Assembly: GCF_002487355.1 (NCBI RefSeq)
Contig: NZ_NTMG01000085.1
Coordinates: 1 to 64,000 of the forward strand
Length of the DNA: 64,000 bases
Reading direction: 5' to 3'
From: Candidatus Methanoperedens sp. BLZ2
GTDB taxonomy: Archaea > Halobacteriota > Methanosarcinia > Methanosarcinales > Methanoperedenaceae
Below are positions 8,801-16,937 of the stretch, one piece after another. Positions within the stretch are counted from its first letter, which is position 1. The number at the start of each line of letters is the position of its first letter. Below the pieces are notes generated by a model, which was not told the DNA's origin, made no database searches, and saw only the letters and a list, made by a program, of their open reading frames with translations. The translations under genes and the position numbers were made by a program.

Positions 8801-9851
8801 GATAGAACTCCTGAAACCTGGTAAGTTGAACCAATTGATCATATCAGCAACCCTGAATGACGGCTCGCATCCATGGCTGATCCCAGCGGCACAGGCGCAA
8901 GGAAGTGATTATAAGGTAAGGATCACAAGCACTGCCAATACTGCTTACAATGATACCGGCGATAGCAATTTCACCATCCCTGTTCCGTCATTCAAGGTAA
9001 TTTCTCCCAATGGTTCAGAATCCTGGACAAGGGGAACGATTCAAACAATAAGGTGGAATTCAACCGAGAGTCCTGGAACTTATGTGAAAATAGAACTCCT
9101 AAGACCTGGTAAGCGGAACCAATTGATCATAGCAGCAACCTTAAACGATGGTTCACATCCATGGCTGATCCCTCCTGCGCAGGCGCCGGGAAGTGATTAC
9201 AAAGTAAAGATCACAAGCACCATTAACGCTTCTAACAATGACACCAGTGATACCAACTTTACTATCCCTGTCCCATCTTTCAATGTAGTCTCTCCAAATG
9301 GAGGAGAGAACTGGACAAGGGGAGCTATTAATATTATAAACTGGACATCAACCGAGAATCCGAAAAGTTACGTGAAGATAGAACTGCTGAAACCCGGTAA
9401 GCTGAACCAATTGATCATATCGGCAACCTTAAATGATGGTTCACATCCGTGGCTGATCCCGGCTGCACAGGTGCCAGGAGCCGACTACAAAGTGAAAATT
9501 ACAAGTACCATTAACGCTTCTAACAGTGACACCAGTGATACCAACTTTACTATCCCTATCCCATCCTTCACTGTAGTTTCTCCGAATGGGGGAGAGAACT
9601 GGACAAGGGGAACGATTCAAACAATAAAGTGGAATTCAACCGAGAATCCAAAAGGTTATGTGAAGATCGAACTCCTGAAATCAGGCATCCTGAGCAGAAC
9701 GATTGTGTGGAGAACTCTTAATGACGGTTCACAAACCTGGACAATTCCAGCGACTCAAGCAAGCGGAGCAGACTATAAGATCAGGATTAGCAGCACGAGT
9801 AATCCAGTTTATACAAATTCCAGCAAAAGCAACTTCAGTATCAGTATTTAA
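5820..9851 (+). CDS. Secreted subtilisin-family protease with beta-helix and four Kre9-like repeats
   Basis: A 1343-residue protein read from ATG 5820, chosen over 5793 because GGGGGAGAG precedes it and it places a signal peptide (hydrophobic IGSIFLFCILAVVIIN, then AQE) at the N-terminus. A propeptide-like segment comes before about residue 215. The S8 peptidase domain has the full triad: Asp272 (VIDTGVDYTHEDL), His330 (FHGTHVSG) and Ser487 (GTSMAAPHVSG). Residues about 560-950 form a right-handed beta-helix of NosD/PbH1 type with many NNT/NNS sequons. Residues about 960-1343 are four near-identical ~97-residue repeats (VVSPNGGENWTRG...) resembling the Kre9/Knh1 family. There is no C-terminal membrane anchor, so it is probably secreted or wall-bound through these domains. 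It lies upstream of the surface and cytochrome genes; processing of surface proteins is a possible but unproven role. Confidence 0.9.
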   Translation: MTYLRNNNIRIGSIFLFCILAVVIINPSIAQESPVTLNSSHDPILRNISHIDSPAGWAKTAKIEKIDGGKTILVSTEINSLSLKLNDEKTKVNLTINDNRTDEFIVRMNNNKLNIYKNFMDEPAQAGLFSRNNNQSSRNRFDITSLKSEHRPGELLVKYTKKLPKKDFENFYKSQNITLIKDYPKIGYHLIRVDESRLENTIESLSRSNKFENTEPNYIVKALKTPNDPRFNKLWAMNNTGQTGGIPDADIDALQAWDISTGSKEVIVAVIDTGVDYTHEDLAGNMWTNPGEIQGNGIDDDNNGFVDDYYGWDFAYDDNNPMDVYFHGTHVSGTIGGAGNNGKGVAGVSWDVSIMAVKFIGDDGWGYTSDAIEAINYATMMGADIMSNSWGGGEYSSALEAAIRAADEAGILFVAAAGNWAKDTDQYPNYPSGYDVPNVISIAATDKNDHLADFSNYGVLTVDLGAPGVDILSSVPGNSYSLYSGTSMAAPHVSGAAALLKAFNPSLTHLGIKNILMKSVDPLPSLYGKTVTGGRLNVQKALTFALTYTTVCPIGCDYTSIQAAIDAANPGNTIIVRSGTYYENVNISKQLILRGFGSPVVDARGSGSAIKLSADGIILEGFTVTGGASYLEAGIKIISNNNTLSGNNANSNSLGIFLDSSNYNNITSNNISNSTSVGIKVYDTSTNNTISGNKVTNGNSGIFFVYAFNTTATNNIMENNLFNFGVGGNLRSHFEGNNIYTTNLADGRPVYYVKYAKNTIYGVSTKASTFYCILCNNVTIKDLEMSNMDKGVYFWGTNNSRLQNITVKQSGWGIFIRNSSNNSIRDSKLSTNNLQDYSERGVTIYSSDDNTLTNNTFILNNYGIELFSSTRNTIYNNYFNNTNNFLFSGSILKNTWNVTKNSETNIIGGPYLGGNFWANPSGNGFSQTCSDSNIDGLCDLKYSLNTTNADYLPLKYKSATGITVVSPNGGENWTRGTTKTIKWNSTGSPGAYVKIELLKPGKLNQLIISATLNDGSHPWLIPAAQAQGSDYKVRITSTANTAYNDTGDSNFTIPVPSFKVISPNGSESWTRGTIQTIRWNSTESPGTYVKIELLRPGKRNQLIIAATLNDGSHPWLIPPAQAPGSDYKVKITSTINASNNDTSDTNFTIPVPSFNVVSPNGGENWTRGAINIINWTSTENPKSYVKIELLKPGKLNQLIISATLNDGSHPWLIPAAQVPGADYKVKITSTINASNSDTSDTNFTIPIPSFTVVSPNGGENWTRGTIQTIKWNSTENPKGYVKIELLKSGILSRTIVWRTLNDGSQTWTIPATQASGADYKIRISSTSNPVYTNSSKSNFSISI
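8705..9849 (+). repeat. Four tandem ~290-bp coding repeats
   Basis: Four in-frame tandem copies start near 8707, 8998, 9289 and 9580. Each encodes SPNG(G/S)E(N/S)WTRG, then IKWNST-like, YVKIELL, TLNDGS and a closing NFTIP/NFSI. Long stretches are almost identical at the DNA level, for example the segments encoding LKPGKLNQLIISATLNDGSH. This indicates recent internal duplication and a site where copy number could change by recombination. Confidence 0.9.
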
Positions 9852-9950
9852 GTCCTGCATAATGTGGGAAAAAAGCAAGATGTTATAGGGAAAAAAAGAT
9901 AAGCTCCTGAGCCAAATATAAACTATCGAAAAGGAGTGACAATAAAATAA

Positions 9951-10793
9951 ATGAACCGGAAGATTGAAAGCATATTAAAAGGCAAACCAACACTGGAAGG
10001 CGCGGGAGTACACCTGAAAAGGTCATTCGGTTTCAATGAAGTGCCTTTATTGGATCCTTTCCTGCTTCTTGATGATTTCCATTCCGATAACCCTGCTGAC
10101 TATATCGCCGGATTTCCCTGGCATCCGCACAGGGGTATTGAAACAGTGACATATGTGCTGGAAGGCGCGGTGGAACATGGTGACAGCATGGGAAATAAAG
10201 GTGTGATCCAGCCAGGTGATGTGCAATGGATGACTGCCGGAAGAGGGATCATCCACCAGGAAATGCCAGAAGGACATAATGGGCATATGTGGGGTCTTCA
10301 GTTATGGGTGAATCTTCCATCCACTCATAAAATGATGGAACCAAGGTACAGGGAAGTAAAAAAGTCACAGATACCAGAAGTCATGATAGATAAAAACGTT
10401 AGCATCAGGATCATTTGTGGGGAATTCGGGAACACAAAAGGACCGGTACAGGATATCGTGGTCGATCCTGAGTATCTTGATATTACGATGGCTCCTGGCT
10501 CGGAATTTGAGCATGGTATCAAGAGGGGGTACAGGGCATTCGCTTATGTGATCGAAGGAAGCGGATTTTTTGATGCTGATAAGAAAAAATCAACAGGCAT
10601 CGAACATCTGGTAATTTTCAAAGATGGGGATAATGTGAAAATCACAGCAGGCGAAAAGAGCCTGCGTTTCCTACTTGTATCGGGCAAACCTCTTGGCGAG
10701 CCTGTAGCATGGGCCGGGCCTATTGTTATGAATACGCAGGAGGAACTGTATATAGCTTTTGAGGAATACCGCAATGGTACGTTTATCAAATAA
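9951..10793 (+). CDS. Pirin-family cupin protein
   Basis: A 280-residue two-cupin protein. The N-terminal pirin signature includes FGFNEVPLLDPFLLLDDF, then FPWHPHRGIETVTYVLEG with the metal-binding histidines, a glycine-rich GDVQWMTAGRGIIHQEMP, and a second cupin towards the C-terminus (PGSEFEHGIKRGYRAFAYVIEG). Length is normal for pirins. Some pirins are metal-dependent quercetinase-like oxygenases and others are regulators; the archaeal role is not known. GGAGTGA lies about 13 bases before the ATG. It stands alone between the protease and a MITE-like element. Confidence 0.93.
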   Translation: MNRKIESILKGKPTLEGAGVHLKRSFGFNEVPLLDPFLLLDDFHSDNPADYIAGFPWHPHRGIETVTYVLEGAVEHGDSMGNKGVIQPGDVQWMTAGRGIIHQEMPEGHNGHMWGLQLWVNLPSTHKMMEPRYREVKKSQIPEVMIDKNVSIRIICGEFGNTKGPVQDIVVDPEYLDITMAPGSEFEHGIKRGYRAFAYVIEGSGFFDADKKKSTGIEHLVIFKDGDNVKITAGEKSLRFLLVSGKPLGEPVAWAGPIVMNTQEELYIAFEEYRNGTFIK

Positions 10794-10835
10794 GTTCGTT
10801 TTTTTCTTAATCATATCTTTGTTGCTCGTTTCACT

Positions 10836-10992
10836 AAGGCCTTAACTTAGAACCTATCCGAAAAGTTGAAACCACAAAGAACACAGAGAGCGCAGAGATT
10901 TTTAAACATGTCTCTGTGTTCTCTGTGATCTCTGTGGTTCATTCGGAAATATAATATTGATTGATTTTTCGGATAGGCTCTTAATGGCTTAA
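10836..10992. mobile_element. MITE-like non-coding inverted-repeat element
   Basis: An outer inverted repeat pairs AGAACCTATCCGAAAA (10849-10864) with TTTTCGGATAGGCTCT (10967-10982), 15 of 16 positions matching. Weaker pairing continues outside (TTAAC / TTAATGGCTTAA). Inside it, 10869-10897 and 10911-10939 form a second long inverted repeat built of ACAGAG/CTCTGT units ending in AACCAC/GTGGTT. There is no ORF. Size (about 150 bp), terminal repeats and lack of coding fit a MITE or a repeat-derived hairpin. The rest of 10794-11106 holds nothing else recognisable. Confidence 0.6.
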
Positions 10993-11106
10993 TCTTCGAG
11001 GAGGCAATTGCGGCCAAATCCCGTAACGCATTTGTTTTCATATTTTTTCTTTAACACCAATAAAATTCAAATTTGGTCACATTCTAAAATTTTTACCTTG
11101 CTTGAG

Positions 11107-11135
11107 AAACTATATATATCATCATAACAATGATA
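11107..11135 (+). promoter_or_regulatory. TATA box overlapping a TATCAT-N7-ATGATA inverted repeat
   Basis: AAACTATATATATC (11107-11120) is an archaeal TATA-like element. It runs into the inverted repeat TATCAT (11117-11122), 7 bases, ATGATA (11130-11135). A similar repeat with a 4-base spacer precedes the 1180-residue cytochrome gene. A repressor or activator overlapping the TATA box would be placed like this; the regulator is unknown. Confidence 0.5.
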
Positions 11136-11214
11136 ATCCAAATGTAAATTTTGTGGGCAGGCCATGAAATTTATAATTATGGTGTCATTTAAAACTACGG
11201 AGGAAATGGTATTA

Positions 11215-14200
11215 ATGAAAAGAACTGAGGGTAATATATTAGATTTTTTAAGAATTGTTGTGACCACAATGCTGTTTTTAGTGTTTATAGCAGGGACAGC
11301 GAGCGCTTTTAATTTTCAAGGATATGCTTATGATGAAACAAAAGGCGGTCTGAACGGTACTAATGCAAGTATAGAGGTGTACTCATTTGGTCCACAGGGT
11401 CCCCAATTACAAACAACTCACTCTAATTTGAGTAATACATCAGGGTATTTTAATGTCAGCGGTGTTACGGATAACCCATTATATTTTTATAAAATAGTAT
11501 TGAGGCACTTTAATGCAACAAATAATACCATTGATTACATCGGCCAGTCATTACCAGAGTTTCCATATCCGCAAATATTACAACTTACGATGGGCTCCCC
11601 GATCGATTTTTATCTGAGACCCGGCGGCACAATAAATATTTCGGCAGTAAATGTGACTGGTGCCGTTACAACTTTCAGGTATCAGATAAAGGACACAAGA
11701 CTTGGATATCCAATAGCTTCAAACTTTAATAGCGAAATATCAAATGCCCTGGTCTATGTTCCTGCAAACAGAAGTTATTCTATCATGATATATCCGAACC
11801 AGAGTTTTCCTGTTAGCTATGACCTGAATAACCTCACAACATATACAGATAATTATGCAAATATTTCATTTAATACTTCCAACTTATTAAGAAGAGTCAC
11901 TGGCTATGCAAATTTATCCAATGGCTCATCTAACTTCACAAACCTGAATATAATAGCTTACCTGATGGAACCTGGAAGCATGATATTCCAGGATCATCCA
12001 ATGCCTTACAACATGAGCGCATGGAATTGCGATGGTGGGGATTGCCAGAGTGATATTTATGACCCGGCAAATGGTACTTTTAATATAACACTGCCAGGGG
12101 CACAGATGACGGCGAACATATTGTTGTTTGCAACTGCAAATCAGGGTGAGAATTATTATGGAGCGTTTAGGAATATATCCCTGGATTATTCGAATACATC
12201 GGTACCTAACTTTAACTTTACACTGGAGACACTTCTGGGCACCACAACAATCATTCAGTTGAATAACGCAAGTGGAGGACCGGGAGGGCCGCCGGGTACA
12301 ACCAATATAACGACCAAAAAGTTATCCTTCCGGTTGAAGAATGAATCTTCAGGGAACAATATAAGCGGTTTTGCACATGTTGAAGTGAAGGTTAATTACT
12401 CTGCTTATAATGGCTCAACTTTTAACTGGATGACAGATGTTTCGCAAGCCAGCAATGGTTCATTCAGCATCCCTGTAATCAATGCGGATATAAACAAAAT
12501 AAACATATTCACACAGGATTTTGCGCCTCTTAAGACTTCAAAGACATCAGCCCAATTGGCGACTGAGCCTGTAGTTATTAATCTTACATCATTTGAACCC
12601 GGAGCAATAAATCGCAGTGGACCGCCACCAGATATTAAGATAAAGATGCTGAAAAGCAATCCACAGTGTGATGTTCCACAGCCGGCACCGGGCTGCAATT
12701 TATTCAATGACGCCGGCGGCGAAAAGAACATGGCTGATTTTAACCCGTTCAAGGTAGTTATCGGCGGCGGCAAAATAAGCATGAGGATGAAGCTTGTCAG
12801 CAATAACATCACAGTGCATTACAAGAATGTGGATATGCTGGCATCAGGACCGCCGGATGCAGTGTTTGATCCCAGTGCAAATCAAACATCCCAGAACGGG
12901 ACATTATTAGAACAGGTATGGCGGTTTGGAAGCATGGGACCGGAGATATATGATGAAGTTCTCATAGGTATTCCTCTTGGTAGTGTAAATCCAAACAATG
13001 TTTCAGTTAAACTCGGGAAACTGTATGATAATAGCTGGAACGAAGCATGGAATATGAGTGTAAATGATACATCTCAAATTCCGTCAGATTATAGCGCTTT
13101 CAATACAACATGGTTTAATAACGCTACAGGCATGCCGTGCACTACCAATATAACATCACCCTGTTATTTGGATCTAACAAGGAGAATGGTCTGGCTCACC
13201 ATCCCTCATTTCTCAGGAGTAGGACCTACTGTTTCAGGAACTGCTGGAAATTTCACTGCAAATCTTACCAACAGCACAGGGATCGCAGGGAGAAATGTAG
13301 CCATGAATTTCACGATGAATGATACCGTAAACACTACTTCATGGTACAACATCACATTCCCGGACGGCTTTGATGCAAGTGCAGCTATAGTTAATATAAG
13401 CATCAATGGCTCAGCAGATCCGTTGGATTGGGAAAAGACCAATGGTACACTCTTCGTGAATGTATCATCAAGCACTGGTCTGGCGAATATTAGTGAGGTC
13501 CAATATATCAATATCAGCAACATCACATTGCCGGGATCGACAGGAATTAAAACGATTAACGTTACAACAAGTAACGAATTAATTGTTACGTTGAATTATA
13601 CGGTTGCAACATACGGCGTTAACCTGTCAGTTTCAGGCATTGCAACAGGGACAACCAATGCAACAGTAAATAAGACATACACCCTTCTCCTGCAAAATAA
13701 TGGTTCTGCTACAGATACATACAACCTGACCGTAAATTCAACCAATGCGTCCACAGCAGCCCTGAATGTAAGCGAAAATATTACTTTAGGATCAATGGAG
13801 ACCCGGACAATACTTCTGAGCGTGACAAATGCCGCAGAAGGAACTGCTTATGTCAATGTTACTGCACGGTCGTTAAACGATTCGACCAGAGCAGGTTCTA
13901 TCAATACAATCACAACCATTACTGCGGCACCCGTAAGAAATGTCATCCTCACGATCGATCCGGTGTCAGCTGCAGCCTCAACCAGGCCCGCAATAAACGC
14001 GACCTATACCATTAACCTGACAAATACAGGAAATATGGTAGACTCATATACGCTGGTACTGGATGGGGATACAACGGCCTCAGTGAATGCCACAAATATT
14101 ACTTCAATCAACGACCTTGCAGCAGGAGCTTCAAGAATATTCCTTCTCAATGTGACAAATACAACGCAGGGAGTATTCCACATAAATTTGACAGCGACTT

Positions 14201-16848
14201 CATCAGACCTTATTACGAATGCTTCTGTCAATACCACAACGTCTGTGATTCTGGATCAACCTGATGTGGCAGCCTCTTACTGGGGTTATGTCGCCATTAA
14301 TGGCGTTTTAAGCTCAGGTTATATTAGTGTACACGGATCAAACGGTGCTGAAGTTGCGAATACGACCAGCGCCTCTAATGGCACATACCAGGTAGCAGTG
14401 CCATGGGACGATATCTATACACCCGCTGATGAGGGTGTGGTTTCAGGAGAAACCATAACTTTCAATGTGAACAATATATCAGTGCTATCAAGAACCATAG
14501 CTGTAGTCAATAGTGGAAATAATACCAGGCTGGATCTGGGACTGTACAATGGAACCATAATCGGCAGCGTTCTTAAAGCAAGTACGGGCCTTGGAATAGA
14601 CGGCGCTACAGTTACCATCACAAATGCCACACTTGGCCTGTCGGTAACCACGACAACCGATCCATTAGGGTCATATTCAGCTCCGGTTTTCCCTGCAACA
14701 TATTCGATAAATGTTACAAAAACAGGATATTTGAGCAATAATACTACAACAGGCAAGATTGTTACTGCAAATACCAGCACACCAGTGCCTGCTATTTTGC
14801 TGTCCCCCAATACAGTCACAGTAACCGCAAACAGAACAGTGGGATCAGCAAATGCAGGACAGAAAGTCACTTTCAACCTGACAGTGGTTAATACAGGTGA
14901 CAATGCAACGTTCACTGTAGTAACCTCACCTGCAAATGACACAACGACAGTGACAAACACTACAACACCATCTCCGCTGCTTCTTAATACCATTACATCC
15001 ACAGGAAACGTAATTGTGGAAGTGAACAACAGCAACCTTGGAGGCTGGCCTGTCACAGTAATCATCAGCAATGGTACACAGTCAAAGACCGCAAGAATCA
15101 CACTGAATGCGATCATGAGGAATTCAAGCGTAGCTAACACCACAATCAACAGTACGGTTAACAATTCAAATGTTACAGGCGGTGCATATCTGGAAAATAC
15201 GACTGTTGATAATGCAACAGTCGCAAATGCAACATTGATAGATGCAACTGTACGGGACAATGCAACCATCTCAGGTAACTCGACGTTGATAACGAATTCA
15301 ACCATAACAGGCCCGGGTACAACAATCACTGATGGCTCAGTTATCACAGGTACCTATGCTGACTCAAACATCGACAACTCTACAATTGGAAATGCAACTG
15401 TAGATAGTTCGAACCTTACCCGTTCAACTATAAGCGATAATGCATCGATCACGAATTCTACATTGACAGGCGCAACAGTTGCCAACTCGACATTAACCAA
15501 TGTGACTGTAAGCGGTGAAAGTTCGATAACAAATGTTGCAGGCCTTGACAATATAACCATGGGAGGCGTGACCATCATCGGACAGGCAGCTTATGACTAT
15601 GAAGGTATGATCTCGGCCACTACAACCGGCTGGGTAACCTACCAGACAATAAATTTCACGACGGTTTACGAAGCTGTCCGTATTTCCCAGCTGGTTATTG
15701 AGCAGAGTGGAGATATAATTATTCCAGCAAATATATCTACTGCCATAAATGTCACCCGGGGAGTTTCCAGGAACATCAGTATGAATGTCACTGCCAGCAG
15801 GAGTATGGACATAAACGTCTCAGAAACTTTAATAAGCCCGGATGGTGTCGGATTGGGTTCAGGAAAGATCGGGAACTACCTGGTCATCCGGAGCAATGAC
15901 ACAAATGCATCGAATGTCACGAACCATACCTTGAGATTATATCTGGATGTCAATCCGGCAAATTATACTGGAGGCGTCAAGATATATTATTTCAATACGA
16001 CAGCAGCAACACCAGCATGGGAAGCTTTGACAACAACTGCAAGCGGTAATGAAAGCGGCAGGTGGTATCTCGAAGCAGCACCCAACCACTTCAGCACATT
16101 CGCATTGCTTGGAACAACAACCCCAACCACTACACCATGTAGCAGTTGTGGTGGCGGCGGCGACAGCGGTAGCGGTGGAGGTGGCGGAGGAGGCAAATCA
16201 GCTGAGAACGTATCAAATATCGAAGTGATCGAGAAATATGATCTGCAGATATCAAAGGATGCTCTCACATCCTACAGGTTCACCGATAAAAAGAACCCCA
16301 TAATGTATGTCAATATAACAGGCAATACCACTCTGGGGATTATCACCGCATCTGTAGAAGTATTGAAGAATACATCGACCCTCGTGAGCTTCCCGCCTGA
16401 GGGACTTGTGTATAAGAACGCCAATATCTGGGTCGGAACTACGGGCTTTGCAACATCAAAGAACATCAAGGATGCTCTCATCAAATTCAGGGTTGCAAAC
16501 TCCTGGATGAGTGAGAACCGCGTTCAAAACAGCGCTATGGTTCTTGAGAAATGGGATGGTAGCAACTGGATACAGCTTGAGACAAAGTTCGTGTCAAAGG
16601 ATGATACCTACTCATACTTTGAGGGCAGGACAAATTCCTTCTCGCCCTTTGCAATAGTTGCAAAGGCAGGCGGCGCACAACCAACTGCCACAGTAACATC
16701 CACTCCAGCCGGAACACCCACACCCGGATCAACAGCAAAGCCGGGTGGAGATGCGGGAGGTATCCCGTCATGGATCATCGGATTGATAATCCTTGTGATC
16801 ATCGGGGCTGCAGCATACTATTTCCTGGTGGTGAAGAAGAATGAGTAA
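11215..16848 (+). CDS. Giant surface protein with PGF-pre-PGF domain and C-terminal membrane anchor
   Basis: About 1877 residues from ATG 11215. This start follows GGAGG (11199-11203) at a usable distance and gives a clean signal peptide (FLRIVVTTMLFLVFIAGTASA); ATGs at 11164 and 11206 are in frame. The exported part is extremely rich in N-X-S/T sequons. In order: beta-sandwich and carboxypeptidase-regulatory-like segments, repeated CARDB/NEW3-like domains (about 800-1030), a SYWGYV module (about 1035-1120), a second regulatory-like repeat, a solenoid-like tract of NST/NAT units (about 1300-1455), a GGGGDSGSGGGGGGG linker, and a PGF-pre-PGF domain (about 1670-1810, with NIWVGTTGF and NSFSPFAIV). 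A Thr/Pro stalk and one transmembrane helix (IPSWIIGLIILVIIGAAAYYF) with a basic tail close it. It is probably a glycosylated cell-envelope scaffold anchored in the membrane, expressed alongside the adjacent cytochromes. No enzyme motif was seen. Confidence 0.87.
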   Translation: MKRTEGNILDFLRIVVTTMLFLVFIAGTASAFNFQGYAYDETKGGLNGTNASIEVYSFGPQGPQLQTTHSNLSNTSGYFNVSGVTDNPLYFYKIVLRHFNATNNTIDYIGQSLPEFPYPQILQLTMGSPIDFYLRPGGTINISAVNVTGAVTTFRYQIKDTRLGYPIASNFNSEISNALVYVPANRSYSIMIYPNQSFPVSYDLNNLTTYTDNYANISFNTSNLLRRVTGYANLSNGSSNFTNLNIIAYLMEPGSMIFQDHPMPYNMSAWNCDGGDCQSDIYDPANGTFNITLPGAQMTANILLFATANQGENYYGAFRNISLDYSNTSVPNFNFTLETLLGTTTIIQLNNASGGPGGPPGTTNITTKKLSFRLKNESSGNNISGFAHVEVKVNYSAYNGSTFNWMTDVSQASNGSFSIPVINADINKINIFTQDFAPLKTSKTSAQLATEPVVINLTSFEPGAINRSGPPPDIKIKMLKSNPQCDVPQPAPGCNLFNDAGGEKNMADFNPFKVVIGGGKISMRMKLVSNNITVHYKNVDMLASGPPDAVFDPSANQTSQNGTLLEQVWRFGSMGPEIYDEVLIGIPLGSVNPNNVSVKLGKLYDNSWNEAWNMSVNDTSQIPSDYSAFNTTWFNNATGMPCTTNITSPCYLDLTRRMVWLTIPHFSGVGPTVSGTAGNFTANLTNSTGIAGRNVAMNFTMNDTVNTTSWYNITFPDGFDASAAIVNISINGSADPLDWEKTNGTLFVNVSSSTGLANISEVQYINISNITLPGSTGIKTINVTTSNELIVTLNYTVATYGVNLSVSGIATGTTNATVNKTYTLLLQNNGSATDTYNLTVNSTNASTAALNVSENITLGSMETRTILLSVTNAAEGTAYVNVTARSLNDSTRAGSINTITTITAAPVRNVILTIDPVSAAASTRPAINATYTINLTNTGNMVDSYTLVLDGDTTASVNATNITSINDLAAGASRIFLLNVTNTTQGVFHINLTATSSDLITNASVNTTTSVILDQPDVAASYWGYVAINGVLSSGYISVHGSNGAEVANTTSASNGTYQVAVPWDDIYTPADEGVVSGETITFNVNNISVLSRTIAVVNSGNNTRLDLGLYNGTIIGSVLKASTGLGIDGATVTITNATLGLSVTTTTDPLGSYSAPVFPATYSINVTKTGYLSNNTTTGKIVTANTSTPVPAILLSPNTVTVTANRTVGSANAGQKVTFNLTVVNTGDNATFTVVTSPANDTTTVTNTTTPSPLLLNTITSTGNVIVEVNNSNLGGWPVTVIISNGTQSKTARITLNAIMRNSSVANTTINSTVNNSNVTGGAYLENTTVDNATVANATLIDATVRDNATISGNSTLITNSTITGPGTTITDGSVITGTYADSNIDNSTIGNATVDSSNLTRSTISDNASITNSTLTGATVANSTLTNVTVSGESSITNVAGLDNITMGGVTIIGQAAYDYEGMISATTTGWVTYQTINFTTVYEAVRISQLVIEQSGDIIIPANISTAINVTRGVSRNISMNVTASRSMDINVSETLISPDGVGLGSGKIGNYLVIRSNDTNASNVTNHTLRLYLDVNPANYTGGVKIYYFNTTAATPAWEALTTTASGNESGRWYLEAAPNHFSTFALLGTTTPTTTPCSSCGGGGDSGSGGGGGGGKSAENVSNIEVIEKYDLQISKDALTSYRFTDKKNPIMYVNITGNTTLGIITASVEVLKNTSTLVSFPPEGLVYKNANIWVGTTGFATSKNIKDALIKFRVANSWMSENRVQNSAMVLEKWDGSNWIQLETKFVSKDDTYSYFEGRTNSFSPFAIVAKAGGAQPTATVTSTPAGTPTPGSTAKPGGDAGGIPSWIIGLIILVIIGAAAYYFLVVKKNE

Positions 16849-16855
16849 GAATTCG

Positions 16856-16880
16856 GGGGCTTTATGCCCCTTATTTTATT
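16856..16880 (+). terminator. Hairpin plus T-rich terminator
   Basis: GGGGC (16856-16860), loop TTTAT, GCCCC (16866-16870), then TTATTTTATT. It directly follows the surface-protein stop and lies before the ribosome binding site of the next cytochrome gene, so it may reduce read-through between the two. Confidence 0.6.
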
Positions 16881-16937
16881 GTCATGAAATCATGCTGACT
16901 AAAAAGGAGATTAAATGAAATGAAGGAGGCTAAAATT

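Noticed and set aside
14415-15347. 310-codon minus-strand ORF opposite the giant surface gene
   Set aside because: It is the shadow of a Thr/Asn/Val-rich gene; hydrophobic low-complexity translation, no ribosome site, no motif.
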